Below the pieces are notes generated by a model. That model had not been told where the DNA came from. It saw only the letters and a program-made list of their open reading frames with translations, and did no database searches. Positions 9,110-16,542 of a stretch of 64,000 bases of DNA are shown here, piece by piece. Made by a program: the position numbers and the translations under genes. Source of the stretch: Candidatus Pedobacter colombiensis. Lineage in GTDB: Bacteria; Bacteroidota; Bacteroidia; Sphingobacteriales; Sphingobacteriaceae. Each line of letters begins with the position of its first letter. Positions within the stretch are counted from its first letter, which is position 1. The DNA is taken from the NCBI GenBank assembly GCA_029202485.1, contig CP119313.1, positions 1,922,001 through 1,986,000 of the forward strand, read 5' to 3'.

Positions 9110-10435
9110 ATGGCTCAATACGAATTATTGTTACCTAAAATGGGGGAGAGCGTTGCAGAAGCAACCATTATAAAGTGGGTTAAACAGCCTGGGGATAAGA
9201 TTGAAATGGATGACACCATTTTAGAGATTGCAACCGATAAGGTGGATTCTGAAGTCCCTTCGCCAATAGCAGGTAAATTAGTAAAGCAATTATTTAAAGA
9301 AGACGATATTGTACAAGTGGGTGCAGTAATTGCAATCATAGAAACAGATATGGAGGCCTCAGTAAGCACTGAAGCCGTTTCGGCACCTGTTGCAGCAATA
9401 GACACGGTTTCTGAGCCAGTCATAGCAAATATACCAGGGGTAGAGCAGCTTTCTACCGAAAGTGTCTCAGATCGCTTTTATTCTCCTTTAGTAAAGAACA
9501 TCGCAGCTCAGGAAGGTATTCGTTTAAGTGAGCTGGATAACATTGCAGGGACAGGATCTGATGGTCGTTTAACCAAAGATGATCTGTTAAATTATATTCA
9601 GAATAATAAACAAGGCGGAAAGGCTCCTGCTGTTGTAGCAAATGCTGCTCCTATAGCTACAGAACCAAAACCTGTAGCTCAACCCGTAAAAGCGTCAGCT
9701 CCACAAGCGGCTGCAAGCGTAAGCGGCTTCGATGAGATCATAGAGATGGACAGGATGCGTAAGCTGATTGCCGATCACATGATCATGAGCAAGCAGACCT
9801 CGCCACATGTAACTTCTTTTGTGGAAGCGGATGTGACCAATATGGTGATGTGGCGCGAAAAAGTAAAAAAGAATTTCGAAAAACGGGAGAATGAGAAGAT
9901 TACCTTCACACCAATCTTTGTAGAGGCGGTGAGTAAGGCGATAAAAGATTTTCCAATGATCAATGTATCCGTAAACGGTACTCAGATTGTTAAGAAAAGA
10001 GATATTAATATAGGTATGGCAGCTGCTTTGCCTAGTGGAAACCTGATTGTACCGGTAATTAAAAATGCAGATCAATTGAACCTTGTAGGTTTAACTAAAT
10101 CTGTGAATGATCTGGCTAATCGTGCCCGTAATTCTAAGTTAAAACCGGATGAAACACAAAATGGTACTTTTACTTTAACCAATGTGGGATCTTTTGGAAA
10201 TGTGATGGGTACACCAATCATTAACCAGCCACAGGTAGCTATTCTTGCTGTTGGTGCCATTAAAAAGAAACCTGCAGTTTTGGAAACGGAATTTGGTGAT
10301 GTAATTGCCATCAGGCACATGATGTTCCTTTCCTTATCGTACGACCATAGGGTAGTAGATGGTGCGCTAGGTGGATCATTTGTACGTCGGGTAGCAGATT
10401 ACCTGGAGAACTGGGATGTAAACAGAGAAATATAA
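9110..10435 (+). CDS. Dihydrolipoamide acyltransferase, E2 of a 2-oxoacid dehydrogenase complex
   Basis: E2 core of a pyruvate/branched-chain/2-oxoglutarate-type dehydrogenase. It carries acyl groups on lipoyl-lysine and passes them to CoA. The 441 residues contain one lipoyl domain (1-78, lipoylated Lys44 in EIATDKVDSE), an Ala/Pro/Val linker, a peripheral subunit-binding domain (about 127-165, YSPLVKNIAAQEGI), a second linker, and the catalytic domain (about 205-440) ending in SYDHRVVDGALGG with the active-site His. The single lipoyl domain and lack of adjacent E1/E3 genes leave the substrate open; a branched-chain type is plausible. It has its own promoter-like box and a strong terminator, so it seems monocistronic. 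Confidence 0.93.
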   Translation: MAQYELLLPKMGESVAEATIIKWVKQPGDKIEMDDTILEIATDKVDSEVPSPIAGKLVKQLFKEDDIVQVGAVIAIIETDMEASVSTEAVSAPVAAIDTVSEPVIANIPGVEQLSTESVSDRFYSPLVKNIAAQEGIRLSELDNIAGTGSDGRLTKDDLLNYIQNNKQGGKAPAVVANAAPIATEPKPVAQPVKASAPQAAASVSGFDEIIEMDRMRKLIADHMIMSKQTSPHVTSFVEADVTNMVMWREKVKKNFEKRENEKITFTPIFVEAVSKAIKDFPMINVSVNGTQIVKKRDINIGMAAALPSGNLIVPVIKNADQLNLVGLTKSVNDLANRARNSKLKPDETQNGTFTLTNVGSFGNVMGTPIINQPQVAILAVGAIKKKPAVLETEFGDVIAIRHMMFLSLSYDHRVVDGALGGSFVRRVADYLENWDVNREI

Positions 10436-10450
10436 GTTCCTATATAAATC

Positions 10451-10477
10451 AAAAAGGCCCCAAACGGGGCCTTTTTT
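10451..10477. terminator. Bidirectional intrinsic terminator between the E2 gene and hom
   Basis: AAAAAGGCCCC and GGGGCCTTTTT form an 11-pair stem around a 4-base loop (10462-10465), with T runs on both strands. It ends the E2 transcript (+) and the metY-metX-hom operon (-). Confidence 0.93.
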
Positions 10478-10498
10478 AATGGTCAAAACAAATACTAG

Positions 10499-11740
10499 TT
10501 AACTAACTAATGCCTCTTCATCAGCCACAGCTTTAATCTGTTGCTCTGTATAAGTATATTTTCCTGTGTGTGCAATGAACACATCTTTTTGTTCCAACAA
10601 ATCACGGTTGGCGATCAGGCTTTTTAAGCTGACACTCCCAATAACGTATTTGTAGTCATCACGTGAAAATCTTTCAACAATGTTCTCAATCTTCAATTTC
10701 TCTACGGTATATTCATGAACATACCGTAGGTAAACTTCAATATTTACGTTATCAGTATGGATAAGTCCATTTTGCTGATGGTATTTTTTATATTCATAAC
10801 GGTAGCCGTATCTTAAAGCTGCAATATCTGATAATACGGCTGCACCTGTAGGGTGGCCACCGGCCCCTTTTCCAAAAAAGAATTGTTTATCGGCAAAGGC
10901 AGCTTGAACGGTTACGCCATTGTACTCATTTTCTACATTGAAAAGAAAATCATCCGACTTCACAAACTTTGGCAATACATAAGTTACCACTTGTTTGGTA
11001 CTTATTTTACGTGCTGTAGGTACTAATTTAATTTTAAAGTTCTTTTCTCTGGCATACCTGATGTCGTTCTCAGAAAGGTGTTGGATACCAATATTAAGAA
11101 TTTTATCAGGATTGATGAATAAGCCGTATGCATGTGCAGTAGCAATAGCCAGTTTGAATTTAGGGTCATATCCACCTACATCAAGAATAGGGTTGGTTTC
11201 GGCAAAGCCAAGATCCTGCGCTTGTTTTAGAGCTACGCCATATTCCAGGTTCTCATTAAATATTTTAGATAAAATATAGTTAGATGAACCATTAAAAATG
11301 CCACTGATGCCATGAAGCAGCTCATTGTCGTAATATTCCTCCAGGTTACGGATAATCGGAATACTGCCACATACTCCACCTTCGTAAAGTAAAGATGCAT
11401 CGTGTTTTTCCTGGAGTTCAACCAGTTCTGCAAGGTGCGAGGCAATCATTTTTTTATTGGCAGAAACTACATTTTTACCACTGATTAATGCTTTTTTAAC
11501 AATGTTGTAAGCAACATCAGCATCATCTATCAATTCTACAATTGTATTGATCTCACTGTTGTTTAACAGTTCGTCGTGATCCGTTGTAAAAAGGTGCGCA
11601 TCTAAAGTACGTTTCTTCTCAGGGTTTTTGATGGCGATCTTAATGATTTCAAGATTTAAATCCTGACCACGGATAATGTCGTGTAGTCCCTGTCCAACTA
11701 CCCCAAAACCAAATAAACCAATTTTAAGTTTCTTGCTCAT
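10499..11740 (-). CDS. hom: Homoserine dehydrogenase (monofunctional)
   Basis: Reduces aspartate semialdehyde to homoserine, the branch point to methionine and threonine. The 413 residues begin with a Rossmann motif (GLFGFGVVGQG, residues 8-18). NAD-binding and catalytic regions follow (VVSANKKMIA, YEGGVCGSIPIIRNL, and GGYDPKFKLAIA with the substrate-binding Asp and Lys). The C-terminal tail of about 90 residues is not a typical ACT domain by eye. There is no aspartokinase fusion. It is the last gene of the metY-metX-hom operon, 7 bases after metX, so homoserine supply should follow methionine control. Confidence 0.94.
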   Translation of the reverse strand: MSKKLKIGLFGFGVVGQGLHDIIRGQDLNLEIIKIAIKNPEKKRTLDAHLFTTDHDELLNNSEINTIVELIDDADVAYNIVKKALISGKNVVSANKKMIASHLAELVELQEKHDASLLYEGGVCGSIPIIRNLEEYYDNELLHGISGIFNGSSNYILSKIFNENLEYGVALKQAQDLGFAETNPILDVGGYDPKFKLAIATAHAYGLFINPDKILNIGIQHLSENDIRYAREKNFKIKLVPTARKISTKQVVTYVLPKFVKSDDFLFNVENEYNGVTVQAAFADKQFFFGKGAGGHPTGAAVLSDIAALRYGYRYEYKKYHQQNGLIHTDNVNIEVYLRYVHEYTVEKLKIENIVERFSRDDYKYVIGSVSLKSLIANRDLLEQKDVFIAHTGKYTYTEQQIKAVADEEALVS

Positions 11741-11747
11741 CTAATTA

Positions 11748-12806
11748 TTATGCTGTTTTATGTAATTTAATTATTTTTTTGTTGATGCTTTCTTTCAGGA
11801 AGTTACCAATGATGTTTGTAAGTGCATCAGTTTCAATAAGGAACCCGTCATGTCCATAAGCGGATTTAAGGCTGTGAAATTCGGCACCCGGAATGTTCTT
11901 TGCCAAAAATTCCTGTTCTGATATCGGGAAAAGTACATCGTTATCAATGCCTATAACCAATGTATTTGCTTTTATCAATGCCAATGCATCGGTTATGCTG
12001 TTTCTTCCTCTTCCAACATTATGGCTGTCCATTACTTTGCTTAGGTACCAGTAGCTATAGGCATTAAAACGTTTGCAAAGCTTTTCTCCCTGGTAATTCT
12101 GGTAAGAAGACGCTCTGAAGTTAGCCGTTTTATCATTTACACTTTCCAATTGTGTTGCGGTATAAGCATCATAGGTTCTGTATGACAATAAAGCAATGCT
12201 TCTGGCTACTTTTAACCCTTTTAGTCCGCCATCAGGCTTTTGAGCGTAAAAACTGCGATCGGCACTAATGGCCAGACGTTGACTTTCATTAAAGGCAATA
12301 CCCCATGGGGAATGAACAGCGTTTGTTGCGATCAGGATAAGGTTTTCAATAGTTCCCGGATCAATAATTGCCCACTCCGAAGCCTGCTGCCCGCCTAAAG
12401 AGCCACCTATCAGTACTTTAATTTGCTGAATGCCTAAATGTGAAGCAAGCAGGCGGTGTGCCGAAACCTGATCCCTGACCGTAAGTTCGGGGAAGGAAAG
12501 GTAATAAGGTAAACCTGTCGCCGGGTTTACACTTAAAGGGTTGGTACTGCCATAATGCGAACCCAGTACATTGGCGCAGATGATAAAATGCTCATCAGGG
12601 TTAAATAAGGCATTGTTGCCAAATAATCCTTTCCACCAATCCAACACATCAGAATTAGCTGTAAGTGCATGGCAAGCCCAAATTACATTATCCTTTTTTG
12701 CATTTAGTTTACCATAAGTCTGATAGGCTATTTCCAGCTTACGCAGCTTCTTGCCATTTTCAAGCTTAAAGGTTTTGGTGTGATTATATTTGGATATTGT
12801 ACTCAT
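11748..12806 (-). CDS. metX: Homoserine O-acetyltransferase
   Basis: Alpha/beta-hydrolase-fold enzyme that acetylates homoserine with acetyl-CoA, activating it for sulfhydrylation. The 352 residues show ACHALTANSDVLDWW (44-58), GSHYGSTNP, the nucleophile elbow GGSLGGQQ with Ser136, the acidic residue region GIDNDVLFP (about 294-302) and the catalytic His in YGHDGFL (about 328). Length and motifs fit MetX rather than MetA. Acetyl versus succinyl specificity cannot be fixed by eye. It lies between metY and hom in one operon. Confidence 0.93.
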   Translation of the reverse strand: MSTISKYNHTKTFKLENGKKLRKLEIAYQTYGKLNAKKDNVIWACHALTANSDVLDWWKGLFGNNALFNPDEHFIICANVLGSHYGSTNPLSVNPATGLPYYLSFPELTVRDQVSAHRLLASHLGIQQIKVLIGGSLGGQQASEWAIIDPGTIENLILIATNAVHSPWGIAFNESQRLAISADRSFYAQKPDGGLKGLKVARSIALLSYRTYDAYTATQLESVNDKTANFRASSYQNYQGEKLCKRFNAYSYWYLSKVMDSHNVGRGRNSITDALALIKANTLVIGIDNDVLFPISEQEFLAKNIPGAEFHSLKSAYGHDGFLIETDALTNIIGNFLKESINKKIIKLHKTA

Positions 12807-12835
12807 TACTAGATCTTGGTAAAAATTGCAGAAGA

Positions 12836-14143
12836 TTATTTTTTATTTATTGAAGCAAAAGCTTGTTCAAAATCAGCCTTGATGTCATCGATATGCTCAA
12901 TACCAACAGATACCCTCAATTGATTAGGGGTAACACCAGCGCTGATCTGCTCTTCATCACTTAATTGCTGATGTGTAGTTGCTGAGGGTTGTATGATCAG
13001 CGTTTTTGCGTCTCCAACATTAGCAAGGTGACTCACCAGGTTAAGGTTGTCGACCAAAAGCGTAGCTTTTTCTTTAGGACCGTGCAATTCGAAAGACAAT
13101 ACGGCTCCAAAACCATTTTGCAAGTATTTTTTTGCATTGGCATGATATGGACTGCTTTCTAAACCGGGGTAGTTTACACTTTTTACAGCCTCATGGCCTT
13201 CAAGCCAGGTGGCCAAAGCAAGCGCATTGTCGACATGACGTTGTACACGTAAGGATAGTGTTTCTAAGCCTTGTAATAACTGGAAAGAGTTGAAAGGAGA
13301 GATGGCAGGGCCAAAATCTCTTAAGCCTTCTACGCGGGCACGAATGATAAACTGGATATTTCCGAAAGGACCATCATTTCCAAATACATCATTAAATACC
13401 AATCCATGGTAACCTTCGGAAGGTTCGGTGAATTGACTGAATTTGCCATTTCCCCAGTTGTAGTTTCCACCGTCTACGATTACACCACCAATGCTGGTCC
13501 CATGTCCACCAATCCATTTAGTTGCAGATTGAACTACAATGTGTGCGCCATGTTCTAATGGCTTAAACAGGTATCCTGCGCAACCAAAAGTATTGTCTAC
13601 AATTAAAGGTAAATCGTGTTTTTTGGCAATAGCCGATATTTTTTCGAAATCGATGATACTATAGGCAGGGTTACCAATACTTTCCAGGTAGATTGCTTTT
13701 GTATTGGCATCAATTTGGGCTTCAAAATCTGAAGGGTCATCGCCATTGGCAAATTTAACTTCGATGCCTAAGCGTTTAAAGCCAACTTTAAACTGGTTGT
13801 ATGAACCGCCATACAGGTGAGATGAGGAAACGAAGTTATCGCCAGCTTCTAATATGTTGTTTAATGCAATAAATTGCGCTGCTTGTCCAGATGCAACAGC
13901 CAATGCAGCTACACCGCCTTCAAGGGCTGCCACACGTTTTTCAAATACATCTGTAGTCGGATTCATGATACGGGTGTAAATGTTTCCAAATTCCTTCAAT
14001 GCAAACAAATTTGCACCATGTTCAGAGCTTTGAAATCCATAAGAAGTGGTTTGATATATAGGCACAGCTCTGGAGCCGGTTGTCGGATCTATTACCTGAC
14101 CTGCGTGTACTTGTAGTGTTTCAAATTTATGAGAAGCTGACAT
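12836..14143 (-). CDS. metY: O-acetylhomoserine sulfhydrylase
   Basis: PLP enzyme that makes homocysteine directly from O-acetylhomoserine and sulfide. Its 435 residues match the longer MetY class of the Cys/Met-metabolism PLP family. Marks are the N-terminal FETLQVHAGQ, YGFQSSEHGANLFAL, YTRIMNPTTDVFE, and the PLP lysine Lys209 in SATKWIGGHGTSIGG. Near the C-terminus LIQPSATTHQQL and GVTPNQLRVSVGIE are typical of MetY. It is the first long gene of the operon. The 5' leader of about 390 bases carries a SAM-I riboswitch and a Cys-rich micro-ORF, so transcription or translation should respond to methionine/SAM status. Confidence 0.95.
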   Translation of the reverse strand: MSASHKFETLQVHAGQVIDPTTGSRAVPIYQTTSYGFQSSEHGANLFALKEFGNIYTRIMNPTTDVFEKRVAALEGGVAALAVASGQAAQFIALNNILEAGDNFVSSSHLYGGSYNQFKVGFKRLGIEVKFANGDDPSDFEAQIDANTKAIYLESIGNPAYSIIDFEKISAIAKKHDLPLIVDNTFGCAGYLFKPLEHGAHIVVQSATKWIGGHGTSIGGVIVDGGNYNWGNGKFSQFTEPSEGYHGLVFNDVFGNDGPFGNIQFIIRARVEGLRDFGPAISPFNSFQLLQGLETLSLRVQRHVDNALALATWLEGHEAVKSVNYPGLESSPYHANAKKYLQNGFGAVLSFELHGPKEKATLLVDNLNLVSHLANVGDAKTLIIQPSATTHQQLSDEEQISAGVTPNQLRVSVGIEHIDDIKADFEQAFASINKK

Positions 14144-14289
14144 AATATGTGTTTAATTTTATATGATGTAATTAATTTCCTGGGGGATACCGACAGGCAC
14201 AAATAGGCATGAAAGTATATAGTTATTTTGCGTACCCTGATAGGGCCTTCCGAATGGATTACAAGAAATACAAAAGGAAGATTTACAGA
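14144..14289 (-). other. Leader segment between the micro-ORF stop and the metY start
   Basis: About 146 bases of untranslated leader. On the minus strand it can form a CTTCC/GGAAG stem (14276-14280 with 14247-14251), a CCCT-ATC-AGGG hairpin just after it, and a CCTG/CAGG stem nearer metY. None is followed by a T run, so no ordinary intrinsic terminator is visible. The leader may act on translation or through alternative folds. Confidence 0.4.
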
Positions 14290-14367
14290 TTATTGCATGC
14301 AGCAGCACATACACATGGTATGTTTCGGGCAACAATAACGACTAAGATTAGAAATAATAGTTTTCAT
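14290..14367 (-). CDS. Putative Cys/Met-rich leader peptide of the metY operon (25 codons)
   Basis: An ATG frame of 25 codons that starts 8 bases after the 3' strand of the riboswitch P1 helix. The peptide begins MKTIISNLSRYCC and ends TMCMCCCMQ, so the second half holds 6 Cys and 3 internal Met in 15 residues, including CC and CCC runs. This composition looks like the run of regulatory codons in amino-acid attenuator leader peptides, and the operon makes the sulfur amino acids those codons call for. Poly-Cys leader frames are known to control cysteine genes in actinobacteria. I know of no named family for this one. It could instead be a tiny metal-binding peptide or a chance frame. The frame stays open upstream through the aptamer to 14490, but that extension would begin inside the riboswitch and is unlikely to be used. 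Confidence 0.6.
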   Translation of the reverse strand: MKTIISNLSRYCCPKHTMCMCCCMQ

Positions 14368-14374
14368 ACGTTTA

Positions 14375-14488
14375 AATTTATCTTTCCAAACGACACCATG
14401 CCGGCTGGTCAGGAATTGGCACCTTCTCCATTTTGGGAGGGTTGCCAGTGGGTCAAAGAGCCTGTCTCTCGCCACTTCTTTATAAATC
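14375..14488 (-). promoter_or_regulatory. SAM-I (S-box) riboswitch
   Basis: The minus strand matches the SAM-I aptamer. P1 pairs ATTTAT (14482-14487) with ATAAAT (14376-14381). P2 reads GTGGCGAGAGACAGG, then CTCTTTGACCCAC, with the CGA/TGA kink-turn between its two helices. The conserved ACTGGCAACC and AAGGTGCCAATTCC flank P3. The pseudoknot is preserved: CAGG in the P2 loop (14461-14464) complements CCTG after P3 (14410-14413). P4 is ACCA/TGGT. By family it binds S-adenosylmethionine and shuts off methionine synthesis genes. There is no terminator with a T run just downstream; the micro-ORF start follows instead. Confidence 0.93.
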
Positions 14489-14539
14489 AAACCTTGAATA
14501 AAGAAGGTTGACTTGATTAGCTTTCGCTAAATAATAATT

Positions 14540-14572
14540 CAAATGTAGGGGTAACTTACAAAATAACCAAAA
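14540..14572 (-). promoter_or_regulatory. Promoter of the metY-metX-hom operon
   Basis: On the minus strand TACATTTG (14540-14547) matches the Bacteroidota -7 box TAnnTTTG exactly. TTTTGG (14567-14572) gives the TTTG -33 element with 20 bases between them. Transcription should start near 14533, about 45 bases before the riboswitch. Confidence 0.7.
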
Positions 14573-14643
14573 TTAAATTCTGAATATTTTGTAAGTTGTT
14601 GATGATTAGTCGTATAAAATGTTTTTGTTGCTTGTGTTTAGGA

Positions 14644-15765
14644 CTATTTTATGGCTAAAGCTTGCTCGAAATCGGCTATTAAGTCGTTTATGTGCTCAAG
14701 TCCTGCAGAGATCCGAATTAAATTTTGTGGAGTTTTCGTGTCAGGACCTTCTACAGATGCGCGATGTTCTATTAAACTCTCAACGCCGCCAAGGCTGGTT
14801 GCCTGTGCAAATAACTTTACCTGATTGACAACTCTCCGTGCTTCTACAGCACCACCCTTAACCAGGATAGATAACATCCCTCCAAAGCCACTCATTTGTT
14901 TTTTTGCAACCTCATGTCCGGGGTGAGCAGGTAATCCGGGATAATATACTGTTTCAACTGCAGGATGATTTTCGAGGTAAAGGGCGAGGGCCATTCCATT
15001 TTCACAATGCCCACGCATTCTGTATGACAGGGTCTTAATACTTCGTATCAGTAAAAAGCAATCGAAAGGTGAGGGAACAGCGCCGCCAATCTGTTGTATA
15101 TTTCTAATTTTTTCCCAGAACTCATTTTGCTCAGCGGTTACCAAAAGACCACCAAGTACATCGCTATGGCCTCCGATGTATTTGGTTGAAGAATGCATCA
15201 CAATGTCGGCCCCCAAAGAAATAGGGTTTTGTAGACAAGGGGAGGCAAAGGTGCTATCGCAGGCCAGTATCAAGCCATTTGATTTGCTAATCTCAGCTAT
15301 GGCGGCCACATCTGTGATTTTTAACAACGGGTTAGATGGTGTTTCTGTCCAGATCATCACCGTGTTTGGTTTGATGTGTTGTTTAATGAGTTCTATATCG
15401 GTGAGGTCGATAAAGTCAATAGACAGCGTATTAGCAAAAATGGTTTGTAATTGCTTTTTAAAGCCCCAGTACATATCGTCGGGTGCAATAATATGACTCC
15501 CGGGTTTAAACGCTTGAAAGATAGACATCCCGGCTGCATTGCCTGACGAGAATGCACAGGCATCAGCTCCCTTTTCTAACGCTGCAATAGTGTTTTCAAG
15601 GGCAGATCTATTTGGATTGCTAACTCTGCTGTACATGTGTCCACCAGAATATCCACCATCTGCATTTCTTAAAAAAGTTGTAGACAAATTTATTGGTGGG
15701 GTAACATCTTGTGTACTGATTTCATATAAATTTCCGGCATGTATTGCTAAGGTTTCTGCTCTCAT
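14644..15765 (-). CDS. Cystathionine gamma-synthase/gamma-lyase type PLP enzyme
   Basis: A 373-residue member of the Cys/Met-metabolism PLP family. It is shorter than MetY and fits the MetB/MetC/CGL group. Seen are the YSRVSNPNRSALE phosphate-binding segment (45-57), SSGNAAGMS (73-81), CDSTFASP (169-176) and the PLP lysine Lys195 in HSSTKYIGGHSD. Whether it makes cystathionine from an acylated homoserine, or breaks cystathionine down, cannot be told by eye. It precedes the metY promoter on the same strand with no terminator between, so read-through is possible. Its own leader has a GCTTAG/CTAAGC hairpin (15782-15801) just before the ATG. Confidence 0.88.
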   Translation of the reverse strand: MRAETLAIHAGNLYEISTQDVTPPINLSTTFLRNADGGYSGGHMYSRVSNPNRSALENTIAALEKGADACAFSSGNAAGMSIFQAFKPGSHIIAPDDMYWGFKKQLQTIFANTLSIDFIDLTDIELIKQHIKPNTVMIWTETPSNPLLKITDVAAIAEISKSNGLILACDSTFASPCLQNPISLGADIVMHSSTKYIGGHSDVLGGLLVTAEQNEFWEKIRNIQQIGGAVPSPFDCFLLIRSIKTLSYRMRGHCENGMALALYLENHPAVETVYYPGLPAHPGHEVAKKQMSGFGGMLSILVKGGAVEARRVVNQVKLFAQATSLGGVESLIEHRASVEGPDTKTPQNLIRISAGLEHINDLIADFEQALAIK

Positions 15766-15880
15766 TATGATGGGGTTAAATGCTTAGAAATAATACTAAG
15801 CGATAATAGGGTTAAAGGTAAAAATTATTATGCTGAAGTTTTGGCAAGATTTATGTATTTGAAAAGAAAAAATACATGAT

Positions 15881-16366
15881 ATGAAAAAAATATTCCTGAT
15901 AGCAGCCATTTTTTGCAGTGCAATAGTGGTATTGCAGAGTTGTTCGCCAAAAGGTGCAGCCACTACCCAACCTGTAAGAAGAGGTGATATAACCGGTAAT
16001 TGGATTTTAAATGACATTACATTTGACGGAGTTCCTCAAGCTTCTGTTAAATCATTATTTGGTGAATCATCATATAAATGTTTTGTGGGTAGTGCCTGGA
16101 GGTTAACCAATAGTGGCAATGGTAGCTATACGCTAGGAAGTGAATGTGGTTCTAAAATGCAAACCATTTATTGGTCGGCTAGTCCTAAGGATGATACTTT
16201 CCAATTTAAAAAATTATATGAAGGTGATAAAGCTAAAAATGTAACTGAAGGCTACAGGATGTTAATCGCGTCAGCTAATGGAGATACTATGGTGATTAAA
16301 ACACCTGTAGATTATGGCAATCGCACAGCTTATATCGTGCTGAACTTTAATAAGGCACAAAAGTAA
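15881..16366 (+). CDS. Lipocalin-like lipoprotein of unknown function
   Basis: A 161-residue protein with a lipoprotein signal peptide (MKKIFLIAAIFCSAIVV, lipobox LQSC with acylated Cys21). The GNWILNDITFDG start of the mature domain and the alternating beta strands fit the lipocalin-like small lipoproteins common in Bacteroidota. Three further cysteines (near residues 65, 89) could form a disulfide. The function is unknown. It is divergent from the cystathionine-type gene and ends just before a palindromic element. Confidence 0.78.
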   Translation: MKKIFLIAAIFCSAIVVLQSCSPKGAATTQPVRRGDITGNWILNDITFDGVPQASVKSLFGESSYKCFVGSAWRLTNSGNGSYTLGSECGSKMQTIYWSASPKDDTFQFKKLYEGDKAKNVTEGYRMLIASANGDTMVIKTPVDYGNRTAYIVLNFNKAQK

Positions 16367-16370
16367 TGGG

Positions 16371-16452
16371 AAAAATAACCATTCTCTTCGGAGTCTGGCA
16401 TCTGTTGCGAAAAGCAACAGCGCCCGAGGCCTCCTCTGAGAAGGTAATTTTT
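16371..16452. repeat. Imperfect long palindrome, candidate intergenic repeat or structured RNA
   Basis: The ends AAAAATAACCATTCTC and GAGAAGGTAATTTTT are nearly complementary. Inside, GGAG pairs with CTCC and GGC with GCC. At the centre is a perfect 7-pair hairpin, CTGTTGC (16402-16408) and GCAACAG (16414-16420), with a GAAAA loop. The middle is clearly more GC-rich than its flanks. The whole element could fold as one 80-base hairpin on either strand. Confidence 0.55.
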
Positions 16453-16465
16453 CTGGTCAAATAGT

Positions 16466-16518
16466 ACATAACAAAAAAAAGGAACTTATAATCAGTAAGT
16501 TCCTTTTTTTTGTTATGT
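16466..16518. terminator. Bidirectional terminator with extended arms
   Basis: ACATAAC-A8-GGAACTTA and its full reverse complement give 23-base arms around a 7-base loop (16489-16495). Each strand has a T8 run after the GGAACTTA stem. It separates the lipoprotein gene (+) from the NIPSNAP gene (-). Confidence 0.92.
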
Positions 16519-16542
16519 GTATTTTAACGTGTTATTCTTTTT

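Noticed and set aside
14290..14490. The longer 66-codon version of the Cys-rich minus-strand frame
   Set aside because: It would start inside the riboswitch aptamer; the ATG at 14367 directly after P1 is the sensible start.
14209..14511. A plus-strand frame of 100 codons through the metY leader
   Set aside because: It is antisense to the riboswitch, promoter and micro-ORF, and shows no family resemblance.
16366..16464. A 32-codon ATG frame (TAATG overlap with the lipoprotein stop) running through the palindrome at 16371-16452
   Set aside because: Its codons are fully explained by the palindromic element, the composition is not protein-like, and there is no support beyond the start overlap.
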